Below are positions 54,301 through 64,000 of a stretch of 64,000 bases of DNA, one piece after another. The notes beneath the pieces were generated by a model. That model made no database searches and was not told where the DNA came from. It saw only the letters and a program-made list of their open reading frames with translations. The DNA is taken from NCBI GenBank assembly GCA_022225965.2, contig JAKJXP020000110.1, positions 1-64,000 of the forward strand. Direction: 5' to 3'. The DNA comes from Diatrype stigma. Its lineage: Eukaryota; Ascomycota; Sordariomycetes; Xylariales; Diatrypaceae. Positions within the stretch are counted from its first letter, which is position 1, and each line of letters opens with the position of its first letter. A program made the translations under genes and the position numbers.

Positions 54301-55338
54301 CAAAGACACCAGCAGCAATTCCAACGGCCCAGCACATCCGCAGGCGTAGTGCAATCCTCGTCGTTGTCATCGTCTTCAAGACGCCCATCGCTCCCCTTCC
54401 AGCACGGGGGACACGGCGGCGGCCTCCACGCGCGACCGCCGACAGCATCTGGTGGCGGCGGCAGTGGAAGTTTCACCAATGGAGATAGAGGGTCCGCCGC
54501 GGCGTCGCATCCGAACCCGCTGCGCTCGTCGCCATACCTCAGCTCCTCGAGCGGTGCCATGTCGCACTCGAACCGGCGGGAGCGACCAAAGCCATTAGTC
54601 AATATCGATGGCAACGGCAACGGCGATCTCCCGCCGCTGCCGCCGCCACAGTGGCGCGAGAAATCGAGCGGCCGCGGCGTCATTGTGCCCGAGGGAATGA
54701 ACCACATCATCGACCTGATATCCGTGTCGTCGTCATCGACATCAGCAGCCTCAATCCCACAACCTCCTTCCTCGGCCCCTCCGACGCGCCACCATCATCA
54801 CCGCCATCCAGCACCTCCGGCCTTACCCTCCCAGCAGCGCTACCACAGCAACAACAACCATCTCCACCATCACAATAATAGCAGTGCTAGCAGTAACGGC
54901 GGCGCTGCTAACGGATATCTCGTCGATAAAATCCCCTCCGCCCCGCCACCGCGCAGCGCCCTCCGGAACGCTTCTGGCAGTGGCAGTGGCAATGGCAGCA
55001 GCACACCAACCCGCAGCGGCGGCGCCCCACACTCGGCGCCCCTGCCGCTATCGCGCACCCGCAGTAAGACGACGGGCGCGCCGCCGCCCGTGTCGCTCAG
55101 AACTCGGAGCAAAGGCGGGGGCGACGGGGTCGAGGTCCCGCCTCTGCCGCCCTTGCCCGCGTTTGCTGCGGGAGGAGGAGGCGCGTCCTCGTCGCCAACG
55201 ACGCCGTCCGCGAGGGTGCCGAGTGGCGGGCGGGGGCGGGATAGGGACAGGGACAAGGAGAGAAATCGGGAGTACCGCGAACGCGAGGCCGCGTTCAACT
55301 CGGTGCCCGGGAGAACGGGGACGCTGAAGGTCGTGTAA
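51368..55338 (+). CDS. RA-PH domain scaffold protein (MRL-like architecture)
   Basis: Two exons, 51368-52708 and 52777-55338, give 1,300 residues; the 68-nt intron has a GTAAGT donor. The N-terminal about 330 residues are Ser/Asn-rich and disordered. A charged coiled coil follows (about 340-400, RRKMIDLDERRRKMREEQER). Exon 2 opens with a Ras-association-like domain (about 448-530, TVTVRCRHHTFNLVVTPETTT), then a PH domain (about 552-680) with GKWNKRWVTLLENG and a closing helix DKFRQRVQGWRSWYL. A very long Pro/Ser/His/Gln-rich tail completes it. A tandem RA-PH following a coiled coil is the arrangement of the MRL adaptors (Mig-10/RIAM/lamellipodin), which link Ras-family GTPases and membrane phosphoinositides to actin; proline-rich runs such as PPLPPPP are consistent with SH3/profilin/EVH1 binding. 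The function in fungi, presumably polarity, is inferred. The preceding in-frame codons lack an ATG. Confidence 0.85.
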
Positions 55339-57520
55339 TAACGGTACCGGACCCGTCACCTGTCTTCTCTTTCTCCCCCTGTTTCCTTTTCTTCTCATTC
55401 TTTTCGCTATTGTGTCGTTATTATTACTTACTCTCATTGTAATCGCTTTTTCGTCTCACTCGCTTTTCCCGATGTATCTGACTTACCTACTTACCTACCT
55501 CTTCCACTTTTCCGATCATTCTGTCATCGAATCAGCCATTCCCTTCTTCTTTTTTGGGGCATGTGCATCGCAGATAGGGGCTTTCCTCCCCTGTTTCCTT
55601 CGCTTCTTTCTGTTTCGCTCATTCACTTACTTCGTTCGCACTGCATACACACAAAACACGTATCGCAACATACAAATCAATCTAGAGTACAAAGGGTAGG
55701 CGGTCTGTCTGTCCTGTCTGTCCGCATAGGCTGACAAGGGAATTTTGCATGTACCAACATCATCTTTGGTTTTTCGGATGGCTGTTGTTCGTTGTCTATT
55801 TTTTTCATATTATTGCGTTCCTTATGTCAATGGAGCGAGGAGCTTTACGGTGGTCTGGAGACCAGCATGTTAAACAAGGGACAGGACATATGACGATATC
55901 ACGGTCGAAAAAAACGTGGGAAGAAGAGAGAGAAGAAAGAAAAAGATTTTATCTATCTACTCGTGTTCTAATACCTATATGTAATCACCTAACTTCTATT
56001 CGTTCTGTGGTGGTGGGGAAGCCCATGTTGATCATGTTGGGGGATGGGGAATCTCTTGGTGGATGAGGTCTCTGTGTGGGCTCATACTGCGGGTGTGAGT
56101 TGTCGGTTGACCAGTCTTTGGGCCTATCTATCTGTGTCTATCTACAATCTATTCGTCTACCTGGCTGCTTGGGTATCCACGGGATCCATCTTCGTGTATG
56201 TATCCATTATCTATCTGCCCACTTACTTGTGGGCGGCGGCGCTCGTTGCTATCCAATACGGGAGTTGTTCATCATACCAATCGAAGTTCTGCTAAGCTCA
56301 GGACTGTAAAATTATAAGATCCAACGTTGATCAAGCTTGAACAACGTGAAAAGGCAAGATTATTGATCTTCCATGAATGTCTACAATCTTGAAAACCTAT
56401 TCGTTTTCCAGCAGTAGAGCTAATGGGTGTATATGATGTTGGTTTATTGGGGGCATGGTATAGGGACCTACCAATGGACGCTACGCTGTGTGATGCTATG
56501 CTACATGAGACGATGCCACCACCCCATTATCCGAACTCTTCAGATGGCTCTTCTTCAGACGGCTCAAATCGGAAGGGTGTAGGGCGTCGGCCAAAAGCGC
56601 CCCTCAGGGAGAGGGGGATGAAGTTGCGTTTGAGAGAATTGCTTTGTCTGCGGTTTTCTCGACACACACACATTTAGGTTCGATTCGTATGCTCTCATAC
56701 CTAGTCTTGAACACCGCATGCAACCACCCCCCTTCGGCCAGCATACTTCAAGGTGTAGGGGAGGGGGCGAAACACGAACGGATGGCAGAAGTCAATCCGT
56801 TCGTCCTAATTCGCAAGTCAGCGCTGGGCCCGCCCTCCTAATTAGACTACGACGACAACATCAGACAGCCCGATCTTCTGTTAGGTTACCCGCTTACCCG
56901 AAACCTAAATAAGGGAGTGGTTCATTCAGCTATGTACTACTACGGACGTCGATGGCGCCTCCAACTTTGGTCTTGTGTCGTCGCCGGTCGGTGTAACTAG
57001 GTAGGCCTGAGAGGCTTGACCTGACTCTCCTCCGGTCGTCGGTCTCCTCGGTGTCGGGATCACTTTCATAAGGTTCCAGCCATTTCAGCCAACAAGCCAA
57101 ACAGCGGTATTCGATTCGCATGGAACAAGAGTGTTCCTGCTAATTATAGATGTCCCTCGGTTTGTGTTTGATGGCTATATTCCTACTTACTAGGTTGTAC
57201 CTGTTGGCAATGTCACCACCATGCCAGGTATGATACCATCGTGGAGCAATCTTGCCGCATGATCCCTTTCACGTATCGCCGGTAGGGTGTGCTGTCGAAT
57301 CAATCGTTGAAGCTCGGCCATGATTGTTTGAGCGCTTGTCCCGAGGATTAGGGATTCCCGGTGTGTCCAAGTGGGTGCGGATGTTACCTCCTTCGGCACA
57401 GAGCGGATGGGATAACACGTCTATGCGATGTTACTTGTTGGTTCAGCCTTGTTATACTTTTCTTATGTAACTTGAGGCAACCAGGGCTGATGTTAGGTAT
57501 AGCCAAAAGTAATAAGCAAT
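55339..57520. other. Spacer without a recognisable gene
   Basis: About 2.2 kb, pyrimidine-rich just past the RA-PH stop, with no supported gene. A minus-strand frame at 57190-57399 has protein-like composition (IPGMVVTLPTGTT) and may be a fragment of a decayed gene. Confidence 0.5.
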
Positions 57521-57774
57521 ATGAGCATTCCAAGCACCTGGTATATCTACAGTGCCAACTCTGGCGGTGCGGTGATCGCGTGCGCCCTGATGGTGACGTG
57601 GCGCGGCTTCATCCCCCAGGACCACAACAACAACAACACGCTTCCCGTGGCGCTCTGAGTCATCACGTAAATGCTGATCGGGCTCGGCCACGGCATACTG
57701 CTAGACGCGAGAGGAATGGATACGAGTGCGGGAACGATGGTGATGGATTCGAGGCCGCAGTCCTCTTCTCCTGA
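57521..57774 (+). pseudogene. Broken gene fragment, transporter-like
   Basis: One frame reads MSIPSTWYIYSANSGG, a hydrophobic AVIACALMVTWRG, then IPQDHNNNNTLPVAL, a TGA at 57656, three codons, a TAA at 57668, and continues in the same frame with MLIGLGHGILLDARG to a final TAG at 57772. Coding composition continues across both stops, and each stop could have come from CGA or CAA by C-to-T change, as expected from repeat-induced point mutation. The hydrophobic GLGHGILL segment resembles a transmembrane helix of fungal major-facilitator transporters, but the fragment is too short to be sure. No upstream or downstream remainder was recognised. Confidence 0.45.
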
Positions 57775-59414
57775 GAGGATGGTTTAGGGGCAGGATTTTT
57801 GTCGTTCTCTTTTCACTCTCCGTTCTTTCTGGGAAGTATATTTTATTTACCTAAATTACGTGCCAGGCTCTAGGGCATGGGCTATTGGTTCATGCTACTT
57901 GCTTCCCCTCTAGTATATGGGTTCTTGGGAGTGACGAGTAACATGGTTGATGTTTCTTGCTCCAGGGGCTTTAATGCTGTCTGCCGCTTATAGAGACGAA
58001 CAGCTCGTTCTTTGCTAATAAAAAGTCGAGACACAATCTCCCCATGTGAAAGACTCGTAAAGCGAGTCTACGCCACAGTATTTTTCTAAGTGGAAAGTCA
58101 ACCTTGCGAGAGACAATGCAACCCAAGCTCAGCCACTTCTTTTCAGTCGTTGAATCCAGATGATCCAAAGCAGTTCAAAGTAACCTGCAGGTACATATCG
58201 TCGATGAGGATACCCACGTGGGATCGTGCAGCCCAGGGTCACATTGCGGTGGTAGCATCAAAACGGTATCGGCTAGCGGTTGGATGGCAAGCAATTGGCC
58301 ACCTGTGAGAGATCGAAGCACCGTGCATGTATCTAAGAATGTGCTTGCATGTATTCATGCAGCTCGAACGAACAAGTGCGTCATCGCAAGGCGGGCACTT
58401 CAACGGACGTAGTGGATGTAACGAAATACGATAAGTATGTTTCTGAGACCCGAATAACTGCATGATGGAATGTGTAGCTCAGTCCGTTGCGTGCGGGATT
58501 GGATATAATACTTAAGATAGCCAGTGTCCTGTATAGGTAGTAAGAAGGATGCTTGAAGAATTATATTCTCAGATATATCCTATGAGGATATATTTTAGCT
58601 TACCCACTTAGTCAGGATGTTCGTTACCTTGTATTCGTATGTGGTGTATTGCAGTACGATAGATCTAATTCTCTATTCCCTGGGCTGAAGTGTACATTGC
58701 CTCTGGTTCCATGCCTCCAAGCGCACCGCGACATCTACGCGGCGCCGTCCAGGTCGCGAAAACCGCTCCTCAACCGACGTTCTATAACATCGGGGACGCG
58801 CCCGATGTTGATGGATGTAGAGAGGGCGGCGAGAAAGGGGAAAACAGCAACAGCAAAACCGCCGGTGATGGCGATCGATGGACACCCAGTCCCGGGCGGA
58901 ACGGAGGTATTCGGTAGCCGCACTGGGTGATGAACCGGCGCGCGGACGTCTGGGAGCCGGGGGGTGAAAAGGGGGCAGTCTGATGTAAGGGGTTTGTTTC
59001 TCCGTTCGGCCACCGCAAATCAGAAGATAAGTGTGTAGGCAATATGGACTTCGGATATATCTGTTACTGGCACAGAGTGGATTTCACTTGTTTCCTGCCT
59101 TTTATCTCAATGATTATGTTGACTTCAATCTAGACACAAGCTAAGAAAGCCCCGTAAGGCCCCGTAAGCCATACGCAACATAAATGGCTCATAGGGTGAG
59201 GTAGGTGGTTGAAAAGCCAACACTATAGATCTATCAAACGTGAGATGATTAGAATTAAAATTTAAAAACAGAGCCAAGGTGTGAGTCTCAAAAAAAGCTT
59301 TGTTCGAATTGTGGCTGATTCATATCATGTCGTAAAATTCTTCTGGCGTGTAAATCGCCAAAACCCCCCTATCTGAAAATACGACGGTCATTGTCGTTGC
59401 CCAATTTCCCCCTT
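57775..59414. other. Spacer without a recognisable gene
   Basis: About 1.6 kb. A GC-rich patch at 58735-58930 has an open minus-strand frame with one hydrophobic stretch (AITGGFAVAVFPFLAALS). It has no family resemblance and may be another decayed fragment. Confidence 0.5.
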
Positions 59415-60525
59415 TTACCTGCTTCGCTTGTAGATCTTGGCCAGGAACGTTTCGAAGGCGCCCTTCTTCAGGCCCTCGCTGCCATCGATCTGGTCGATCT
59501 TGGTCTTGATCTCGCCGACGAACTTCTCCTCGTACTCCTCGTACAGCGCCTTCAGGTTCATCTCGTCGTACAGCTTCTTGACGTGCGCCTCGTGGGTCTT
59601 GTCCTTCTGGCCGTAGTGCTCCTCCAGGACCTTGCGCTGCGCCGGCGTCGCCCGCTTCAGGGCCTGGTTCACCAGCCAGGAGCACTTGTTGTCCATGATG
59701 TCGGTGCCGATCTTGCCGATGTGCTCGGGCAGGCCGAAGTTGTCCAGGTAGTCGTCCTGGATCTGGAAGTACTCGCCCATGGGGATCAGGATGTCCTCGG
59801 CCTGCTTCAGGTTCTTGGGGGTGGCCAGGTGGAGCATGTGCAGGGCCAGGGCGACGGGCAGGTAGAAGCTGTAGTAGGCGGTCTTGTAGATGACGATGAA
59901 GGTGTACTTCTCCATGCTGAAGTTGTCGAGGTTCACGACGTCCTCGGGGGCGGTGAGCAGGTCGCACATCTGGCCGAGCTCGGTTTGGAAGGTGACCTCG
60001 TGGAACAGCTCGATGAACTCGACGTACGACGGGTGGCTCTTAAAATGCTTCTTCAGCAGCCCGTAGATTGCCGACTCAAGCAAAAACGCATCGTTGATGG
60101 CCACCATGCCAACACCCTCCTGCCGGTACCAACATGGCTTTCCACGGCGGGTGATGCTCGAGTCCATGATGTCGTCCGAGACGAGGAAGAAGGCCTGCAG
60201 AAGCTCGATCATCCATCCCAGCGCGGCTGCCTGGAAGTATTCTTCTTTGGATAGGGGTCTTTCGAGGAGGACGGAGACGGTGTCGGGAACGGACATGCCG
60301 CGGTTGCATTTTCCACCGAGCGTGTTGACCTCGAGAGACTACAGATACGTCAGCCACGGTACGAAGAAAGGGAACGTCAGAAAGCCTGTAGTGAGGGGGG
60401 CCGACCTTCTTAAACCAGTCCAATTGCTCCTGGGGGAGGTTATATTTCTTAGCCCATTCTAGTACATCCTCCTCGAGCTGGGGGAAGACGGACTCGAACT
60501 CCTGAAGCGTGGTCTTGGTGGCCAT
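59415..60525 (-). CDS. ERG20: Farnesyl diphosphate synthase
   Basis: Two exons, 60525-60406 and 60338-59415, give 347 residues, the usual length of the fungal enzyme. The junction gives [19 protein letters not shown], a block conserved in the family. The first aspartate-rich motif is DDIMD (residues 95-99) and the second DDYLD (235-239); the residues before the first (FFLVS) include the Phe pair that limits chain length to C15. The C-terminus is KIYKRSR. The enzyme condenses isopentenyl diphosphate with dimethylallyl and geranyl diphosphate to make farnesyl diphosphate for sterols, prenylation, dolichol and ubiquinone. The intron donor is the weak GTCGGC, but no other site preserves the protein. 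It is divergent from APC8 with about 1.4 kb between starts. Confidence 0.97.
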
Positions 60526-61941
60526 GGCGTGAGATTAATTCGCAGGATGCCAATTGGAAGTGTATCGTGTCGCTGTATCGTGTGTATTATCTTGGGGTCT
60601 AGGGTCTCAAGAAAAAGGAGAGGAAAGTTGGCGACGGGGACGAGATATATTGAGCGGGTATCTACGACAATTGTTGTATTGTGGTATCACCGCTAATTAT
60701 CACCACTAGTCAAATATCACCCGCTAAAAGTACCTCCCGGCTAGCTAAGACCCCACGTACCTACCTAGTAGATTACAGACAGACAACCCCTCCATCGTTG
60801 GCCATATTGGAGGTACTAACATACCTGTAGTAATGTGTGTAGATAATGGGTAATAGAGGGGCATTAGGTACCTACGCAGATAACTACCAACATCGAATAT
60901 GTAGCTGATTAAGAGCTCTTTATTGGTGATGTTTGGCCATGTGCATGATGAGGAGTGGCAGACTTCTATTAGTTGGATTGGAGTCTTTGAAGTCGTTGCC
61001 AGTGGACCCAGAATTTTATGATATACATACGATACATACATACTTACAGGTACCCAGAAACAGCTTCATGTTCCTGGAGACATGCATCAGATAAATCGAA
61101 CGCTATCCATTGGGTTTTGTTGGGCCCACTCTAGAGAGTAGAAATACAATATGTGTGGACGAAGTTGTAAGCGGTGTGAAACCTCACAACTCCTAGACAT
61201 ATAATTAGATCCTTGCTTTATTTGGTGGACTACTCTTTACTAAAAGTATTCTACGTAGATGAACTCTGCGACCACTGTTAAGTAGGTATATTGCAATATC
61301 ACTTACTGGGGTGACCCAGGCTGACAGGAAACCGCGCTTGCTTTGAAAATTGCTGTGAGAATTTAAGTAGTCCACACATGATATAGTCATCATTTACCTC
61401 ATTGAGCGCAGCCGCGTTTCCTTCTTGAGGCGCAAATGCGATTTGCTGTATGGGTTAATGAGGGCAGTAAGGGTTCCAGGAGTTTAACTATATATACACA
61501 TACATGTATGTAGCTACTAGATCAGCTATTAGGCATTTACACGCATGTGGCACTGTGGATGTCAGATGTCGCGTGGGAGTAGTCAAACTAACAGGCTAAG
61601 ATTAGTTTAGGACATAACGGTATGTAGCCTAGAGAGGTATAACGTCAATATTGACTTTGAGCTGTCGAGGGGCAGATGCTTCCCTTTACTACATAGTATC
61701 CGGTTACATACCTACCTACTAAACACTTACCTGCCTACCAGACGATCACGCACTCGAGTACCAAGCGTCGAACCGAATCCAACGACTCTGAAAGGCAATT
61801 GCACTGAGCCTCTTCACGATTACTTCGATAGCCATATTCAACACGGCCTGGAGGAGCTATCGCGTATAGCTGACACGACTATATACAAACCCCATTCCAC
61901 CATGAGCCTTCTCGTAGGCCTGATATGATAGCTCGATAATC
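60526..61941. promoter_or_regulatory. Divergent promoter region, ERG20 / APC8
   Basis: About 1.4 kb between the two start codons, with no supported coding frame. ACCTACCTA-type runs occur near 60769 and 61711. No defined regulatory element was identified. Confidence 0.5.
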
Positions 61942-64000
61942 ATGTCGCTGAACGACCGGGAAACGTCGCAACTTCGCAGCGCTCTGCAGGAGGCTGTTGT
62001 GAAGTGTTCCGAGAGGTGTTTATACCAGTCCTCCAAATGGTATCTCCTCCCTTCTGCTCCCTCCCCCCGAACCAAACCGTCCCAGAAGACCATTTGGCTA
62101 AACGCGCCTTCTCCCTAGGGCAGCCGAACTCCTAAATGCGATCCCTGAGCCCGACATGTCCCTCGACGACACAGAGCTATCAGACGCTCCCAACACCTGT
62201 ATATCCCCGGCATTCGCGCCCAATGCCGACCCCGATGAGGCCTTGCTGGAGGCCAAAGAGATCAACAGATACCTGTTGGCCAAGTCATTCTTTGATTGTC
62301 GAGAATATGACCGCTGTGCCACCGTGTTTCTCCCAGACTCCACTTTGGCTGGCATCACTACTTCGAAAGGAGCCTCTAAAACAACCCCTAAAGGCAAGGG
62401 GAAAGGTAGAGCCTCAACCGGGAACTCGAGAGCGAGCAATGGACAGCAACTCCCTGCGTTGAGTCAACGAAGCCTATTTATCGCTTTATATGCCAAGTTC
62501 CTGTCGGGAGAGAAGAGGAAAGACGAGGATGCCGAAATGGTCATGGGACCCCAGGACCTCGGCACCTGTGTCAATAAGCAGTTGCTCCCAGTCGGCCGTT
62601 TCCTCGAGGCCTGGTTTGAAGAGCGGAAAACAGAAGACGGGGAATATGCCGATAGTCAAGGGTGGCTAGAATATCTGTACGTCTTGACATGGTCCTCTCT
62701 GCCATGCGCCAAAGCTAACGTTCCTCGAAGATATGGTGTGGTCCTAGCAAAGGAGAAGAACGAAGAGTTAGCCTTATATTGGCTCATCCGCAGTGTCCAT
62801 CTATTCCCCATGAATTGGGGCTGCTGGTTAGAGATCACGTCCCTAATATCAAGGATCGAAGATGTCAGTGTGCTCCATTGATACTACCACGGACCTGGCT
62901 GACACGATATAGCTTAACCGCATAATGCCTCGACTACCACAGAACATTGTTTCGTTCATGTTCCATATACATACGTCTCTCGAGCTATACCAGCACGACG
63001 CAAACCTCGCCAACTCCCTAGACCAGCTACTAAACATATTCCCGGACTCATCATTCCTCTTAACATGCGACGCTTTGCTCTCCTATCACGCCAAAGACCT
63101 AGTGGCAGCCGAACAGCGCTTCAGCCACCTCCTCTCCCTGCACCCGCACCGGCTCGACTCCTTAGATCATTACTCCAACATACTCTACGTGATGAACCTG
63201 CGGCCCAAGCTCGCCTTCCTAGCCCACCTCTGCAGTAGCGTCGACAAGTTCCGCCCAGAATCGTGCGTCGTCATCGGGAACTACTACTCGCTCCTCTCGC
63301 TCCACGAGAAGGCGGTGCAGTACTTCCGGCGCGCACTGACGCTGGACCGGTCATGCCTGTCAGCCTGGACGCTGATGGGCCACGAGTATGTCGAGCTCAA
63401 GAACACGCACGCGGCTATCGAGTCGTACCGGCGCGCCGTCGACGTCAACCGCCGCGACTACCGCGCCTGGTACGGCCTCGGCCAGACGTACGAGGTGCTC
63501 GAGATGCACGCCTACGCCCTGTGGTACTACAAGAAGGCCGCCGGCCTGCGGCCTTGGGACGGCAAGATGTGGATGGCCGTGGGCTCCTGCCTGCAGCGCA
63601 TGGGCCGCAACCAGGACGGCATCAAGGCCCTCAAGCGCGCCCTGCTCGCCGAGAGCTACTACGACGCCGGCAGCAGCTTCGGGAGCGGTGGCGGCTCCTC
63701 TGTTGCCGGGGGCGGAGGGGGCGGCGCCGCTACGATGCGCGGGGCCCACATGGACCCCGAGATCCTGCTCCAGATTGCGAACATGTACGATAGTCTTGGT
63801 GAGGAGGAGGATGCCAAGACCTATATGGAGATGTGCGTCGCGCAGGAAGACGGAAACAGCGGCGGCGACGCTCAAGGGGGTACTGGCGGCGGTGGCGCTG
63901 GATTGGGAGACAGCATCACGATTCACAACGACTCGCCCAATGGTTCGGACGACGATGGCGGTGCCGAGGGTGGCGGCGGTGGCAGCGGTGGAGACGGAGG
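61942..64000 (+). CDS. CDC23: Anaphase-promoting complex subunit 8 (Cdc23), 3' incomplete
   Basis: Four exons, 61942-62039, 62119-62676, 62731-62863 and 62913 to the window edge, give 625 residues so far without a stop. All introns are short GT-AG (49-79 nt), and junctions restore SSKWAAELLNAIPE, LEYLYGVVL and IEDLNRIMP. The N-terminal Apc8 domain is followed by tetratricopeptide repeats, including ESCVVIGNYYSLLSLHEKAVQYF, SAWTLMGHEYVELKNTHAAIESY, RAWYGLGQTYEVLEMHAYALWYYKKA and MWMAVGSCLQRMGRNQDGIKAL. These patterns are diagnostic of Cdc23. The protein is a scaffold TPR subunit of the APC/C ubiquitin ligase that triggers anaphase and mitotic exit. A Gly/Ser-rich insertion after the last full TPRs and a Gly-rich tail are notable. 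The end of the gene lies outside the window. Confidence 0.95.

Noticed and set aside
57361..57774. 137-codon plus-strand frame
   Set aside because: The hydrophobic, family-like sequence is in a different frame (57521 onward) that is broken by stops; this frame is a shadow of it.
59391..60254. 287-codon plus-strand frame rich in Val/Leu
   Set aside because: It is antisense to farnesyl diphosphate synthase and arises from its codon bias.

Overview
The window is 64 kb of nuclear DNA from a filamentous ascomycete (Pezizomycotina, most likely Sordariomycetes). The evidence is short (about 50-110 nt) GT-AG introns with CTAAC/CTGAC-like branch sites, single-gene transcription units on both strands, gene-poor spacers of 1-5 kb, glutamine-, serine- and glycine-rich coding tracts, and recognisable fungal proteins: Pom34, an NRPS-like carboxylate reductase, a cAMP-receptor-like GPCR, farnesyl diphosphate synthase and Apc8. 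No bacterial-type operons, CRISPR arrays or complete transposons were seen. Exon junctions below were worked out by hand from reading frame, splice sites and family continuity.

Layout. 1-3.5 kb: an (ATGT)n microsatellite, then repeat-bearing spacer. 3.5-9.3 kb: an A-T-R carboxylate reductase, a short CENP-B/Psq-type DNA-binding protein, a 182-bp TA-flanked MITE, and an MMTAG2-like RS protein. 11.6-14.4 kb: an F-box protein. 15.2-18.4 kb: a divergent pair for ribosome biogenesis, fibrillarin (NOP1) and ribosomal protein uL22 (RPL17). 19-21.4 kb: a low-complexity protein of unknown function. 21.4-26.7 kb: a large spacer. 26.7-28.1 kb: a cAMP-receptor-like GPCR. 31-39.5 kb: a PrmC/Mtq1 release-factor methyltransferase, a HerA/FtsK-like ATPase and mitochondrial leucyl-tRNA synthetase. 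40.8-47.6 kb: an LAT-type amino-acid permease, a MAT2B-like (RmlD-fold) protein and a probably inactive acyl-CoA-synthetase-like membrane protein. 48.5-55.3 kb: Pom34 and a large RA-PH scaffold. 55.3-59.4 kb: a spacer with a broken transporter-like gene. 59.4-64 kb: farnesyl diphosphate synthase and APC/C subunit Apc8, which runs off the end of the window.

Most genes are ordinary housekeeping genes. Functional neighbourhoods that may be more than chance are the NOP1-RPL17 shared promoter, and the two mitochondrial-translation genes (MTQ1-like and mitochondrial LeuRS) flanking a HerA-like ATPase whose own N-terminus looks like a mitochondrial presequence. The most unusual items are that ATPase, the single-domain CENP-B-like protein beside a MITE, a 20-nt micro-exon in the MAT2B-like gene, a GC-AG intron in fibrillarin, an RPL17 gene whose first coding exon is only the ATG, and an acyl-CoA-synthetase-like protein without the ATP-binding signature.
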